Shown here: piece by piece, positions 1-8,062 of the stretch | Layout of the letters: every line of letters starts with the position of its first letter | Position numbering within the stretch: the first letter of the stretch is position 1 | From: JBELMB01 sp042088665 | GTDB taxonomy: Bacteria; Pseudomonadota; Alphaproteobacteria; Rhodobacterales; Rhodobacteraceae | Length of the DNA stretch: 24,092 bases | Assembly: GCA_042088665.1 (NCBI GenBank) | Contig: JBELMB010000069.1 | Span: 1-24,092 of the forward strand | Direction: 5' to 3' | The notes under the pieces: model-generated | The model's input: only the letters and a program-made list of their open reading frames with translations | What the model was told of the DNA's origin: nothing | Database searches by the model: none | Made by a program: the position numbers and the translations under genes

Positions 1-537
1 GTCATCGTCGGGGCTGCCAATGCGGTGAACCTGACGGACGGTCTGGACGGTCTGGCGATCATGCCGGTGATGATCGCGACCTCGACGCTGGGTGTGATCG
101 CCTATGCCGTGGGGCGGGTCGATTTCACCGAATACCTTGACGTGCACTACGTGCCCGGCACAGGCGAGATCCTGATCTTTGCCGCCGGTGTTGTGGGCGG
201 AGGCTTGGGCTTCTTGTGGTACAATGCGCCACCTGCGGCGGTTTTCATGGGCGACACGGGGTCGCTCGCGCTGGGCGGCGCATTGGGGGCCATCGCGGTC
301 GCCACCAAGCACGAATTGGTGCTGGGCATTGTCGGCGGCCTCTTCGTGGTCGAGGCGCTCTCTGTCATCATCCAGGTGCTGTATTTCAAACGCACGGGCA
401 AGCGGGTCTTTCTGATGGCGCCGATCCATCACCACTACGAAAAGAAGGGCTGGGCAGAGCCGACCATCGTGATCCGGTTCTGGATCATCTCGCTGATCCT
501 CGCGATCATCGGTCTGGCAACGCTGAAGGTTCGGTGA
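1..537 (+). CDS. mraY: Phospho-N-acetylmuramoyl-pentapeptide-transferase MraY (3' part)
   Basis: This is the C-terminal half of MraY, the membrane enzyme that moves phospho-MurNAc-pentapeptide from UDP to undecaprenyl phosphate to give lipid I. The reading frame is open from base 1, so the gene starts outside the window; about 178 residues are present out of a family length near 360. Visible family motifs are NLTDGLDGLA (catalytic Asp region), FMGDTGSLALGG, and the histidine-rich MAPIHHHYEKKGW loop, followed by a last hydrophobic helix (FWIISLILAIIGL). The stop is TGA at 535-537. The next gene on this strand, murD, starts only 432 bases later, which is a wide gap for a dcw cluster. Identity is near certain. 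Confidence 0.97.
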   Translation, partial: VIVGAANAVNLTDGLDGLAIMPVMIATSTLGVIAYAVGRVDFTEYLDVHYVPGTGEILIFAAGVVGGGLGFLWYNAPPAAVFMGDTGSLALGGALGAIAVATKHELVLGIVGGLFVVEALSVIIQVLYFKRTGKRVFLMAPIHHHYEKKGWAEPTIVIRFWIISLILAIIGLATLKVR

Positions 538-904
538 GCCGCAGGGTCTCGCGCCCTCTGGCAATCACCCGTGGCTCGCGTGGCCAATAATGTCCAAATT
601 TGAGGGCTTTGCGTCGCGACCTTAAATGAGACGGCGTGCTGTGAAGTGAAGGTGGATTTTGACATCGTCCGCCCGTTTTGAAAAACGCTGACAGAGGTTG
701 GCTCAGGTGGTTGTCGGCTCAGGACCGATCCAAGCTGGATGCCGCGGCCTGGCATCCTCCCGAATTGGCGTGGTCGTCAGATCGGCTTTCCGATCTGGGC
801 TGGGATTGCGTTGAACACAGACGGTCTTGAGCTGGTCCGCAGAAGTCGCGGAGGTCGCAAAGCCAGTGCTCCACTTGCCCCGGCTGCGCGATCGGAGGAA
901 ACTC
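538..904. other. Gap between mraY and murD with two hairpins
   Basis: No convincing long gene is seen here. The stretch holds two clean inverted repeats. At 737-757, GGATGCC and GGCATCC flank a 7-base loop. At 778-797, CAGATCGG and CCGATCTG flank a CTTT loop. Neither is followed by a T run, so neither is a classical intrinsic terminator. A 64-codon frame at 739-933 has no ribosome site and an unremarkable translation, so I do not call it. The gap may hold a promoter for murD, but I could not pick clear -35/-10 boxes. Confidence 0.4.
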
Positions 905-973
905 ATGGTGAAAACAACAGTGGCCGCGGGTGAACTGACTCGCGGTTTTGGTCGCAGAAGGGGTCTGGGATGA
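905..973 (+). CDS. Possible 22-codon leader ORF ending on the murD start
   Basis: The reading MVKTTVAAGELTRGFGRRRG + LG starts at ATG 905. A strong Shine-Dalgarno GGAGG sits at 894-898, six bases upstream of it. Its TGA stop (971-973) overlaps the murD ATG (970-972) in an ATGA junction, the arrangement used for translational coupling. The peptide is basic and resembles nothing I know. It may be a coupling minicistron that brings ribosomes to murD rather than a functional protein. It could also be chance, because any start codon reading ATGA supplies the stop. Confidence 0.35.
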   Translation: MVKTTVAAGELTRGFGRRRGLG

Positions 974-2373
974 TTGAAGTCAGGGGCTTTCAGGGCGCAT
1001 TGGTTGCCGTGCTCGGGCTGGGCCGCTCCGGCTTGGCGGCGGCGCGGGGGTTGCGTGCGGGTGGCGCGCAGGTCGTGGTCTGGGACGACACGCCTTCGGC
1101 GCGGGACCGCGCGGCAGACGAAGGGTTCGAGGTGCGCGACCTGTCCCGCGCTGAGGTGTTTGATGGCATTGCCTGTCTTGTGACATCGCCGGGCATCCCG
1201 CATCTGTATCCGAAACCCAACCCCGTTATCGCGGCGGCGCTGATGGCCGGTGTGGCGGTGGACAATGACATCGGGCTGTTCTTTCGTTCGTTGGGAGAGG
1301 GGTTCGAGGCTTTTGACCGACCACCTCGCGTTGTGGCTGTGACCGGGTCCAACGGGAAATCCACCACGTCGGCGCTGATCCATCACATCCTGCAAAGCGC
1401 GGGGCGTGAAAGCCAGCTTGCGGGCAATATCGGGCGCGGCGTGCTGGACATCGACCCGCCCGGAGACGGGGGCGTCGTCGTGTTGGAGCTTAGCTCCTAT
1501 CAGACGGAGTTGGCGCGCAGTCTGACGCCGGATGTGGCTGTTTTTACAAACCTTTCTCCGGATCATCTGGATCGGCACGCCGGGCATGGTGGCTATTTCG
1601 CAGCCAAGCGGAGGCTCTTTGCCGAGGGCGGGCCAGACAGGGCAGTGATCGGTGTGGACGAGATCGAAGGCCAGTTCCTTGCCGGGCAATTGTCCGAGAG
1701 CCGAGGAGACGACCGTGTGATCCGTGTCGCCACGGCCAAGCTGACAGGGCCGGGGTGGATGGTCTTTGCGCGCAAGGGCTTTCTGTCGGAATGGCGCAAG
1801 GGGCGGCAGGTGGCATCGATCGACCTGCGGAAGGTGCAGGGGTTGCCGGGCGCACACAATCACCAGAACGCCTGCGCGGCCTGGGCCGCTTGCCGGAGCC
1901 TCGGGTTGGGGCCGCGGGACATCGAGGCAGGGCTGCACAGCTTTGAGGGCCTGCCACATCGGTCGCAACGTATCGCGGAGGCCGGGGGCGTCGTCTACGT
2001 GAACGATTCGAAAGCGACCAACGTCGAGTCGGCCCTGAAGGCGCTGATGGCCTTTCCCAAGGTCCGCTGGGTCTGTGGCGGGTTGATGAAAGACGGCGGC
2101 TTGGCCGCGCTGTCACCTGCGCTGGACCACGTGGCGAAGGCCTATGTCATCGGGCGTGAGGCTGAAGGGTTCGCACTGCAACTGCCTGATATAGAGGCGG
2201 AAATATGCGGTGACATGGGGTCTGCCGTGGCCCGGGCCATGGCGGAAGCACAGCCGGGCGACGTGGTCCTGCTGGCGCCCGCAGCGGCGAGCTTTGATCA
2301 GTATGACAACTTTGAACAACGCGGCGAGGATTTCATCGCCCAAGTGCGGCAGGGGTTGGCGGGCTCGGGGTGA
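970..2373 (+). CDS. murD: UDP-N-acetylmuramoyl-L-alanine--D-glutamate ligase MurD
   Basis: MurD is a cytoplasmic ATP-dependent ligase that adds D-glutamate to UDP-MurNAc-L-Ala. The 467 residues match the usual family length. The N-terminal Rossmann-like domain shows VAVLGLGRSG (residues 12-21). The central domain has the Mur-ligase P-loop TGSNGKSTT (125-133), then ELSSYQTE and FTNLSPDHLDRH. The C-terminal domain has NDSKATN and a closing APAAASFDQYDNFEQRG block typical of MurD. The ATG at 970 has an AAGGGG ribosome site at about 958-963 and gives the expected N-terminus just before the nucleotide-binding loop. The 3' end lies only 8 bases from the end of the convergent flavoprotein gene. Confidence 0.97.
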   Translation: MIEVRGFQGALVAVLGLGRSGLAAARGLRAGGAQVVVWDDTPSARDRAADEGFEVRDLSRAEVFDGIACLVTSPGIPHLYPKPNPVIAAALMAGVAVDNDIGLFFRSLGEGFEAFDRPPRVVAVTGSNGKSTTSALIHHILQSAGRESQLAGNIGRGVLDIDPPGDGGVVVLELSSYQTELARSLTPDVAVFTNLSPDHLDRHAGHGGYFAAKRRLFAEGGPDRAVIGVDEIEGQFLAGQLSESRGDDRVIRVATAKLTGPGWMVFARKGFLSEWRKGRQVASIDLRKVQGLPGAHNHQNACAAWAACRSLGLGPRDIEAGLHSFEGLPHRSQRIAEAGGVVYVNDSKATNVESALKALMAFPKVRWVCGGLMKDGGLAALSPALDHVAKAYVIGREAEGFALQLPDIEAEICGDMGSAVARAMAEAQPGDVVLLAPAAASFDQYDNFEQRGEDFIAQVRQGLAGSG

Positions 2374-2381
2374 ACCCCGAG

Positions 2382-3581
2382 CTACGGGCTGTTGCGCCGC
2401 TTGGCGATGTCTTTGCCGGCCGCCACGGCGGAGGACCAGGCCCACTGGAAGTTGTAGCCGCCCAGCCAGCCTGTCACATCCAGCGCCTCGCCGATGACGT
2501 AGAAACCGGGAAGGTGCTTGGACATCATGGACTTGCTGTCGAAACCTGATGTGGATATCCCGCCGCGGGTGACCTCCGCCGTGCGAAATCCCTCTGTGCC
2601 GGTGGGGCGCAGGGACCAACCGTGCAGCGAGGCCGCGATCTCAGCAATGCGGGCATCTGAGAGATCGGCGATATTGCCTTTGAGATCAAACTCCTGGCCA
2701 AGGTGGGCAACGAGCTTTGCAGGCAGTTTGGCGGCCAGTTCGGTGCTCAGCGCGCGGCGTCCGTGGGTTCGTCGCGCTTCGGTCAGATGCTGGGCCAGGT
2801 CTGCCTGTGGATAAAAATTCACCCGAACCTCTTCTCCCGGATGCCAATAGTTGGAAATTTGCAAGACGGCGGGCCCTGACAATCCCCTGTGAGTAAACAG
2901 CATCGCCTCTGAAAACGTTGCTTTTGCGTTGGAAACAGAGACATCCACAGAGACACCGGCCAGTGGGGAAAAGCGTCCTTTGTCGAAGGTAAAGGGGACA
3001 AGGGAGGGATCCGTCTCCGTCACCTCGTGACCAAAATCGCGTGCGATCTCATAGGCGCGTCCGGTGGCGCCCATTTTCGGGATGGATTTGCCACCAGTGG
3101 CCACGACCAGCGCGATGGCCGTGATGACCGAGCGTTGTCCGCCCCGTTCGATGTCGACGACAAAAGAGTTATCCACATGGCGAACTGACAGGATCTCACT
3201 TTCCATCCAGAGTGTTGCGCCTGCTTTCTCAAGTTCGCGAACAAGCATGGAGACGATCTGTGTGGCCTTCTCGTCGCAAAACAGCTGGCCCAGCGTTTTC
3301 TCATGCCAGGCGATCCCGTAGCGGTCCACCAGATCGATGAAATCCCATTGCGTATAGCGGGCAAGGGCGGATTTGGCGAAATGCGGATTTTCCGAAAGAA
3401 ACGCTTCTGGCGCGCTGTAGAGATTGGTGAAATTGCAGCGCCCACCACCGGAGATGCGGATCTTTTCGCCCGGCGCCTTGGCGTGGTCCACAACAAGGAC
3501 GTCTGGCCCGGCATGAGCGGCGGCCATGAGGCCGGCGGCCCCGGCGCCGAGGATCAGGGTATGACATGTCATCCGTTTCAT
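2382..3581 (-). CDS. HI0933/YhiN-family FAD-dependent flavoprotein
   Basis: A 399-residue flavoprotein on the strand opposite the dcw genes. It has the FAD dinucleotide fold LGAGAAGL (11-18), then GEKIRISGGGRCNFTN, the signature of the HI0933/YhiN (BaiN-like) family. An internal VVATGGKSIPKMGATG block follows, and the C-terminal FAD contact region reads GFYVIGEALDVTGWLGGYN. The biochemical role of most family members is unknown, although some reduce unsaturated or bile-acid-like substrates. The start could be ATG 3581 or ATG 3572 (MTCHTL), since neither has a strong ribosome site. It is convergent with murD and divergent from ftsW, so it splits the cluster. Three exact DnaA boxes lie in or next to it. 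Confidence 0.92.
   Translation of the reverse strand: MKRMTCHTLILGAGAAGLMAAAHAGPDVLVVDHAKAPGEKIRISGGGRCNFTNLYSAPEAFLSENPHFAKSALARYTQWDFIDLVDRYGIAWHEKTLGQLFCDEKATQIVSMLVRELEKAGATLWMESEILSVRHVDNSFVVDIERGGQRSVITAIALVVATGGKSIPKMGATGRAYEIARDFGHEVTETDPSLVPFTFDKGRFSPLAGVSVDVSVSNAKATFSEAMLFTHRGLSGPAVLQISNYWHPGEEVRVNFYPQADLAQHLTEARRTHGRRALSTELAAKLPAKLVAHLGQEFDLKGNIADLSDARIAEIAASLHGWSLRPTGTEGFRTAEVTRGGISTSGFDSKSMMSKHLPGFYVIGEALDVTGWLGGYNFQWAWSSAVAAGKDIAKRRNSP
2806..2814 (-). promoter_or_regulatory. Exact DnaA-box sequence (inside flavoprotein gene)
   Basis: The plus strand reads TGTGGATAA, the complement of the consensus TTATCCACA. It lies inside coding sequence, so it could be chance or a DnaA-titration site. 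Confidence 0.4.
3169..3177 (+). promoter_or_regulatory. Exact DnaA-box sequence (inside flavoprotein gene)
   Basis: The plus strand reads TTATCCACA exactly. It is 363 bases from the first box and also within the flavoprotein coding region. Confidence 0.4.
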
Positions 3582-3622
3582 GGCGATGCGTTAGGCGGTT
3601 TGCGGGCGATTCGCACGCACCC

Positions 3623-3640
3623 TCTGGAGAATTCGCCAGA
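3623..3640. promoter_or_regulatory. Dyad in the flavoprotein/ftsW divergent gap
   Basis: An 18-base near-perfect palindrome, TCTGGAGAATTCGCCAGA, with one mismatched pair. It sits in the 167-base gap between the divergent flavoprotein and ftsW genes, 14 bases before a DnaA box. The gap also holds one GANTC (CcrM-type methylation) site at 3608-3612. A regulator site is plausible but unproven. Confidence 0.3.
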
Positions 3641-3653
3641 CAAGGCGGGCACT

Positions 3654-3662
3654 TGTGGATAA
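3654..3662 (-). promoter_or_regulatory. Exact DnaA-box sequence upstream of ftsW
   Basis: TGTGGATAA on the plus strand (complement of TTATCCACA), in the non-coding divergent region 87 bases before the ftsW start. This placement makes it the best candidate of the three for a regulatory DnaA site. Confidence 0.45.
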
Positions 3663-3748
3663 ATCTGGTCTGCGCGGGCGTTTTGCGCTAAACATGGCGC
3701 CAGACCCGGACAACCGGGCACGAAACGAGGCAGACGAGCGGTGCTCTC

Positions 3749-4915
3749 ATGACAGAGATGGTTTATGGCGCGGTGCCCGTACAGGGTGGCGAGCCGGTGC
3801 TTCCCAAGTGGTGGCGCACGGTGGACAAATGGAGTTTGTCCTGCATCCTGATGCTCTTTGGGGTCGGGATCCTGCTGGGGCTTGCGGCCTCGCCGCCGCT
3901 TGCGGAACGCAACGGGCTGTCGCCTTTTCACTACGTGCAACGGCAGGCCTTTTTTGGCGGGCTGGCGCTTGTGGCACTGTTCCTGACGTCGATGATGTCA
4001 CCGCTGCTGGTGCGGCGGCTGGCCGTGGTCAGTTTCATTCTGGCCTTTGTCGCGGTGGCCTTGCTGCCTGTGCTGGGCACGGATTTCGGCAAGGGAGCGG
4101 TGCGCTGGTATTCGCTGGGATTTGCCTCGTTGCAGCCGTCTGAATTTCTGAAACCTGTTTTCGTGATCTTTGCCGCATGGTTGATGGCTGCGGGACAGGA
4201 ATTGGGTGGGCCGCCGGGGCGGCTTTATTCCTTTGTGATCATGGTCGTGATCGTGGTCATGCTGGCCCTGCAGCCGGATTTCGGGCAGGCGTCGCTGGTG
4301 CTTTTTGCCTGGGGCGTCATGTGGTTCGTGGGCGGCGCGCCGATGGTGTTGCTGCTGGGACTGGCCGGACTGGTGGTGGCGGGCGGCATGCTGGCCTATA
4401 ACGCGTCAGCGCATTTTGCCCGCCGCATCGACGGCTTTTTAAACCCGGAAGTCGATCCCACCACTCAGTTGGGATACGCCGCCAACGCCATCCGTGAGGG
4501 CGGTTTTTTCGGGGTCGGCGTGGGCGAGGGGCAGGTGAAATGGAGCCTGCCAGACGCGCATACGGATTTCATCATCGCGGTGGCCGCCGAGGAATACGGC
4601 CTGGCCATGGTGCTGGCGATCCTGGCACTCTATGCGACGGTGGTTGTGCGCAGCTTTATCCGGCTGATGCGTGAGCGGGATCCGTTCATCCGCCTCGCGG
4701 GCACCGGTCTTGCGGCGATTTTCGGTGTTCAGGCAATGATCAACATGGGTGTTGCGGTGCGTCTCTTGCCGGCCAAGGGCATGACACTGCCCTTCGTCAG
4801 CTACGGCGGGTCGAGCCTGATCGCCGGCGGCATCGCTGTCGGGATGCTTTTGGCGCTGACACGGACGCGGCCACAGGGCGAAATCGGCGATATCTTGCGT
4901 GGACGCCTGCGCTGA
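3749..4915 (+). CDS. ftsW: Septal peptidoglycan glycosyltransferase FtsW
   Basis: FtsW is a SEDS-family membrane glycosyltransferase that polymerises lipid II at the septum together with FtsI. The 388 residues hold about ten hydrophobic segments. Family marks are GAVRWYSLGFASLQPSEFLKP-type sequence around residues 116-135, LQPDFGQASLVL in the middle, DAHTDFIIAVAAEEYGL, and the closing MTLPFVSYGGSSLI. The last identifies FtsW/RodA proteins, and its position within the dcw cluster selects FtsW over RodA. The start at ATG 3749 has only a weak ribosome site; an ATG three codons later is an alternative. Because the preceding gene points the other way, ftsW must be transcribed from the short divergent gap. 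Confidence 0.96.
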   Translation: MTEMVYGAVPVQGGEPVLPKWWRTVDKWSLSCILMLFGVGILLGLAASPPLAERNGLSPFHYVQRQAFFGGLALVALFLTSMMSPLLVRRLAVVSFILAFVAVALLPVLGTDFGKGAVRWYSLGFASLQPSEFLKPVFVIFAAWLMAAGQELGGPPGRLYSFVIMVVIVVMLALQPDFGQASLVLFAWGVMWFVGGAPMVLLLGLAGLVVAGGMLAYNASAHFARRIDGFLNPEVDPTTQLGYAANAIREGGFFGVGVGEGQVKWSLPDAHTDFIIAVAAEEYGLAMVLAILALYATVVVRSFIRLMRERDPFIRLAGTGLAAIFGVQAMINMGVAVRLLPAKGMTLPFVSYGGSSLIAGGIAVGMLLALTRTRPQGEIGDILRGRLR

Positions 4916-4995
4916 GGGGAAAACCGGGTATTCCGGCCCCATGGACGCAGCGCTTGCTGTGGTATAGGTGGCCGCAGATGCTTTAGGGATTGGAC

Positions 4996-6132
4996 ATGGC
5001 GGAGCGCAGCCCATTGTTGGTGATTGCAGCCGGGGGCACCGGGGGACACATGTTTCCCGCGCAGGCCCTGGCCGAGATCATGTTGCGGCGCGGATGGCGC
5101 GTAAAGCTGTCCACCGACGCCCGGGGCGCGCGCTACACCGGGGGCTTTCCACATACTGTCGAAGTGGAGCGTGTGGCCAGCGCCACCTTTGCGCGCGGCG
5201 GGCTGCTGTCGAAGCTGGCGGTGCCGTTTCGTGTGCTTAGTGGCGTTGTTTCCATGGCGCTGGCTTTGCGGCGCGACCGGCCCGACGTTGTTGTGGGCTT
5301 TGGCGGTTATCCGAGCATTCCGGCCTTGGGCGCGGCCTGGCTGCTGAAGCTGCCGCGGATGATCCATGAACAGAACGGTGTGCTGGGCCGCGTGAACGAG
5401 ATCTTTTCCACGCGGGTCAACCTCGTCGCCTGCGGTACATGGCCGACGGAACTGCCCGAGGGCGTGACCGGGGTCCACACGGGCAATCCGGTGCGGCTGA
5501 CCGTGCAGGAACGGGCGGGGGCGGGCTATATCGCGCCGGGGCCTTACCCGATGTCGGTCGTGGTCATCGGAGGCAGCCAGGGCGCGCGGATCCTGTCGGA
5601 CGTGGTGCCGCCTGCCATCGCGGCGTTGCCGCTGGACATGGTGCGCAACCTGCGGGTCAGCCATCAGGCACGGGACGAGGACGGCGAGCGGGTCTCGACC
5701 TATTACGCCGAAAACGGTGTGCAGGCAGATGTGCAGCCGTTCTTTCAGGATGTGCCGGCCCGCATGAGCGAGGCGCAGCTTGTGATCTCTCGGTCCGGGG
5801 CGTCTTCGGTGGCTGATATCGCGGTGGTCGGGCGGCCGGCGATCCTGATCCCGCTGAAGATCGCCACGGGCGACCACCAGACGGTCAACGCGCAGGAGCT
5901 GGTCGACGCTGGCGCTGCCATCCGCATCCCGGAAAGCCAATTGTCCATCGAGGTGCTCAAGGACGCCATCGAGGCAGTGCTTTCCAACGAAAAGGGCGCC
6001 ATCCGCATGGCGCAGGCCGCGCTGTCGGTGAGCAAACCGCAAGCAGCCGAACATCTCGCACAGCTGGTCGAAGAACTGGCAGGACTGACAAACAAGGACG
6101 AAGGGGCAGGCCATGAAGGATCTGGAGATTGA
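4996..6132 (+). CDS. murG: UDP-N-acetylglucosamine--undecaprenyl-PP-MurNAc-pentapeptide transferase MurG
   Basis: MurG is a peripheral membrane GT-B transferase that adds GlcNAc to lipid I to make lipid II. The 378 residues show the N-terminal glycine-rich loop GGTGGHMFPA (13-22), HEQNGVLGR (124-131), the second loop GGSQGA (192-197), and the UDP-GlcNAc site region SRSGASSVADIA with DHQTVNAQEL. I choose ATG 4996 because AGGGA lies at 4985-4989 in the right spacing. A TTG six bases earlier would add two residues. It follows ftsW after 80 bases, and its 3' end is next to the murC start. Confidence 0.96.
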   Translation: MAERSPLLVIAAGGTGGHMFPAQALAEIMLRRGWRVKLSTDARGARYTGGFPHTVEVERVASATFARGGLLSKLAVPFRVLSGVVSMALALRRDRPDVVVGFGGYPSIPALGAAWLLKLPRMIHEQNGVLGRVNEIFSTRVNLVACGTWPTELPEGVTGVHTGNPVRLTVQERAGAGYIAPGPYPMSVVVIGGSQGARILSDVVPPAIAALPLDMVRNLRVSHQARDEDGERVSTYYAENGVQADVQPFFQDVPARMSEAQLVISRSGASSVADIAVVGRPAILIPLKIATGDHQTVNAQELVDAGAAIRIPESQLSIEVLKDAIEAVLSNEKGAIRMAQAALSVSKPQAAEHLAQLVEELAGLTNKDEGAGHEGSGD

Positions 6133-6145
6133 CCGGGGCGCACGG

Positions 6146-7543
6146 ATGACAGGGGCGACAAAGCTGCCCGGCGACGTGGGGGCCATCCACTTTGTGGGCA
6201 TCGGCGGGATCGGCATGTCGGGCATCGCCGAAGTTCTGGTGAACCTCGGTTACAGCGTGCAGGGGTCTGACCTGAAGACCACGAAAATCACCTCGCGGCT
6301 CGCCCAGATGGGCGCCGTGGTGTTCGAGGGCCAGCGCGCCGAGAACCTTGAAGGTGCTGAAGTTGTTGTGATTTCTTCTGCCATCAAGCCCGGAAATCCG
6401 GAGTTGGACGAGGCCCGCCGCCGGGGTCTGCCGGTGGTGCGCCGGGCAGAGATGCTGGCAGAACTGATGCGTCTGAAATCCAACGTCGCCGTTGCTGGCA
6501 CCCATGGCAAGACCACCACGACGACCATGGTCGCGACGTTGCTGGACGCGGGGCAATTCGATCCCACGGTGGTCAATGGCGGGATCATCCACGCCTATGG
6601 CTCCAACGCGCGCATGGGGCAGGGCGAGTGGATGGTCGTGGAGGCGGACGAGTCCGACGGCACGTTCAACCGGCTGCCTGCCACCGTCGCCATCGTGACC
6701 AACATCGACCCCGAGCACATGGAGCATTGGGGCACCATCGAGAACCTGCGCGACGGGTTTTACGACTTTGTCTCAAACATTCCGTTTTACGGGCTGGCGG
6801 TCTGCTGCACGGACCATCCGGAAGTGCAGGCGCTGGTGGGCCGCGTGACGGACCGGCGCGTCGTCACCTATGGGTTCAACGCGCAGGCCGATGTGCGCGC
6901 GGTCAACCTGAGCTACAAGAAAGGCGTGGCGCATTTCGATGTGCATTTTCAGCCCAGCGACCTCGTGGTCGAGGGCTTTACCCTGCCGATGCCGGGGGAT
7001 CACAATGTTTCCAACGCCTTGTCGGCCATTGCTGTGGCGCACCATCTGGGGATGGAAGGCGCTGAGATCCGTGAGGCGCTGGCGGGGTTTGGCGGCGTAA
7101 ACCGCCGGTTTACCAAGGTGGGCGAAGTGGACGGCGTCACCATCATCGACGACTATGGCCACCACCCGGTGGAGATTGCCGCGGTGCTGAAGGCGGCCCG
7201 GCAAGCCTGTGAGGGTCGGGTGATCGCGGTCCACCAGCCGCACCGCTACACGCGCCTCAGCCACCATTTCGAGGCGTTTTGCAGCTGTTTCAACGAGGCA
7301 GACGTGGTCGCCATCGCAGAGGTCTTTGCCGCTGGCGAAGCGCCGATCCCCGGAGCGTCGCGGGATGATCTGGTGGCGGGGCTTGTGCGCCATGGCCACC
7401 GCCACGCACGGGCGATCCGCGACGAGGACGATCTGGAGCGGCTGGTGCGCGAGCAGGCGATGCCGGGCGACATGGTGGTTTGCCTCGGGGCGGGCACAAT
7501 CTCGACCTGGGCGAACGGCTTGCCCGCGCGGCTTGAGGGCTGA
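6146..7543 (+). CDS. murC: UDP-N-acetylmuramate--L-alanine ligase MurC
   Basis: MurC is a cytoplasmic ATP-dependent ligase that adds L-alanine to UDP-MurNAc, the first amino acid of the stem peptide. With the start at 6146 it has 465 residues. It shows HFVGIGGIGMSGIAE (15-29), the P-loop AGTHGKTTTT (117-126), VVEADESDGTFNR, TNIDPEHMEHW, and the C-terminal DDYGHHPVEI and HQPHRYTR blocks. An earlier in-frame ATG at 6113 with an AAGGGG ribosome site would add 11 residues and overlap murG by 20 bases. I prefer 6146 because remembered Roseobacter-group MurC proteins start with M-x-x-ATKLPG just before the HFVGIGG loop. An intrinsic terminator follows about 160 bases later. Confidence 0.96.
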   Translation: MTGATKLPGDVGAIHFVGIGGIGMSGIAEVLVNLGYSVQGSDLKTTKITSRLAQMGAVVFEGQRAENLEGAEVVVISSAIKPGNPELDEARRRGLPVVRRAEMLAELMRLKSNVAVAGTHGKTTTTTMVATLLDAGQFDPTVVNGGIIHAYGSNARMGQGEWMVVEADESDGTFNRLPATVAIVTNIDPEHMEHWGTIENLRDGFYDFVSNIPFYGLAVCCTDHPEVQALVGRVTDRRVVTYGFNAQADVRAVNLSYKKGVAHFDVHFQPSDLVVEGFTLPMPGDHNVSNALSAIAVAHHLGMEGAEIREALAGFGGVNRRFTKVGEVDGVTIIDDYGHHPVEIAAVLKAARQACEGRVIAVHQPHRYTRLSHHFEAFCSCFNEADVVAIAEVFAAGEAPIPGASRDDLVAGLVRHGHRHARAIRDEDDLERLVREQAMPGDMVVCLGAGTISTWANGLPARLEG

Positions 7544-8062
7544 GGGGCGCGCTGGCAGGGCTCTGACCCTTCGGGCAGGGCCGTCGCATCTGGTCTGCGC
7601 AAAAGGGTTATCTTGACCCACGGCAGGCGGGGTTAAGACGGCGCGCGGCGGGGTAACGCGGCGCGCGTTGATGCGGCAACGGCTGAAAACACAGGATCTG
7701 GGGCCGGGGGACCGGCCTTTTTCCTTGTGTGAACGGATCTTAACCCGCGAGGCGCGGGCGTTAACCTGCAATCATCAGGATTCGGGGTCCGTTTGGTACA
7801 GATTGCTGAAGATCGGATCAGCCTTGTGCCGCAAACCTCTGGGAAATGGCAGGAATCCGGTCAACGGGCGGTTTCGCCGCAGGCTGTCTGCGGAGTCCAC
7901 GGTCCGGTGAGTGGTCTGATCGTGCCCTGACCACCGGCGTCCCGGGGCCAGCCCGCGCGGGCCCCGGCGATGCTTCATGGCGATGGACCGAAGGTTTCGC
8001 AGGGGCTAGGTTGACCCGACAAGAGCCCGCACCGGGCTTTGCCAAAAGGGAGCAGGCAGCGC
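7544..8062. other. Structured non-coding gap after murC
   Basis: About 520 bases with no credible gene. It holds the terminator at 7702-7722 and then several further inverted repeats. CCCGCG-agg-CGCGGG lies at 7744-7758 between two TTAACC words that start 21 bases apart (7740 and 7761). CCGGGGCC and GGCCCCGG pair at 7942-7967. AGCCCG-cac-CGGGCT lies at 8024-8038, just before the ribosome site of the next gene. This looks like an operon break with a new control region, though I cannot name a promoter. Confidence 0.45.
7702..7722 (+). terminator. Rho-independent terminator downstream of murC
   Basis: GGCCGG and CCGGCC form a perfect six-pair stem around a GGGA loop, followed at once by TTTTT (7718-7722). 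It would end transcripts arriving from the ftsW-murG-murC group. Confidence 0.75.

Noticed and set aside
778..797. Terminator after mraY
   Set aside because: The stem CAGATCGG/CCGATCTG is good, but no T run follows, so it is noted only as a hairpin.
703..1968. 421-codon frame on the minus strand opposite murD
   Set aside because: It is a shadow of murD caused by high GC. Its translation is rich in Arg, Pro and His without family motifs, while the plus strand is clearly MurD.
4801..6225. 474-codon frame on the minus strand opposite murG
   Set aside because: Shadow frame: MurG motifs on the plus strand are unambiguous, and the minus product has no domain signature.
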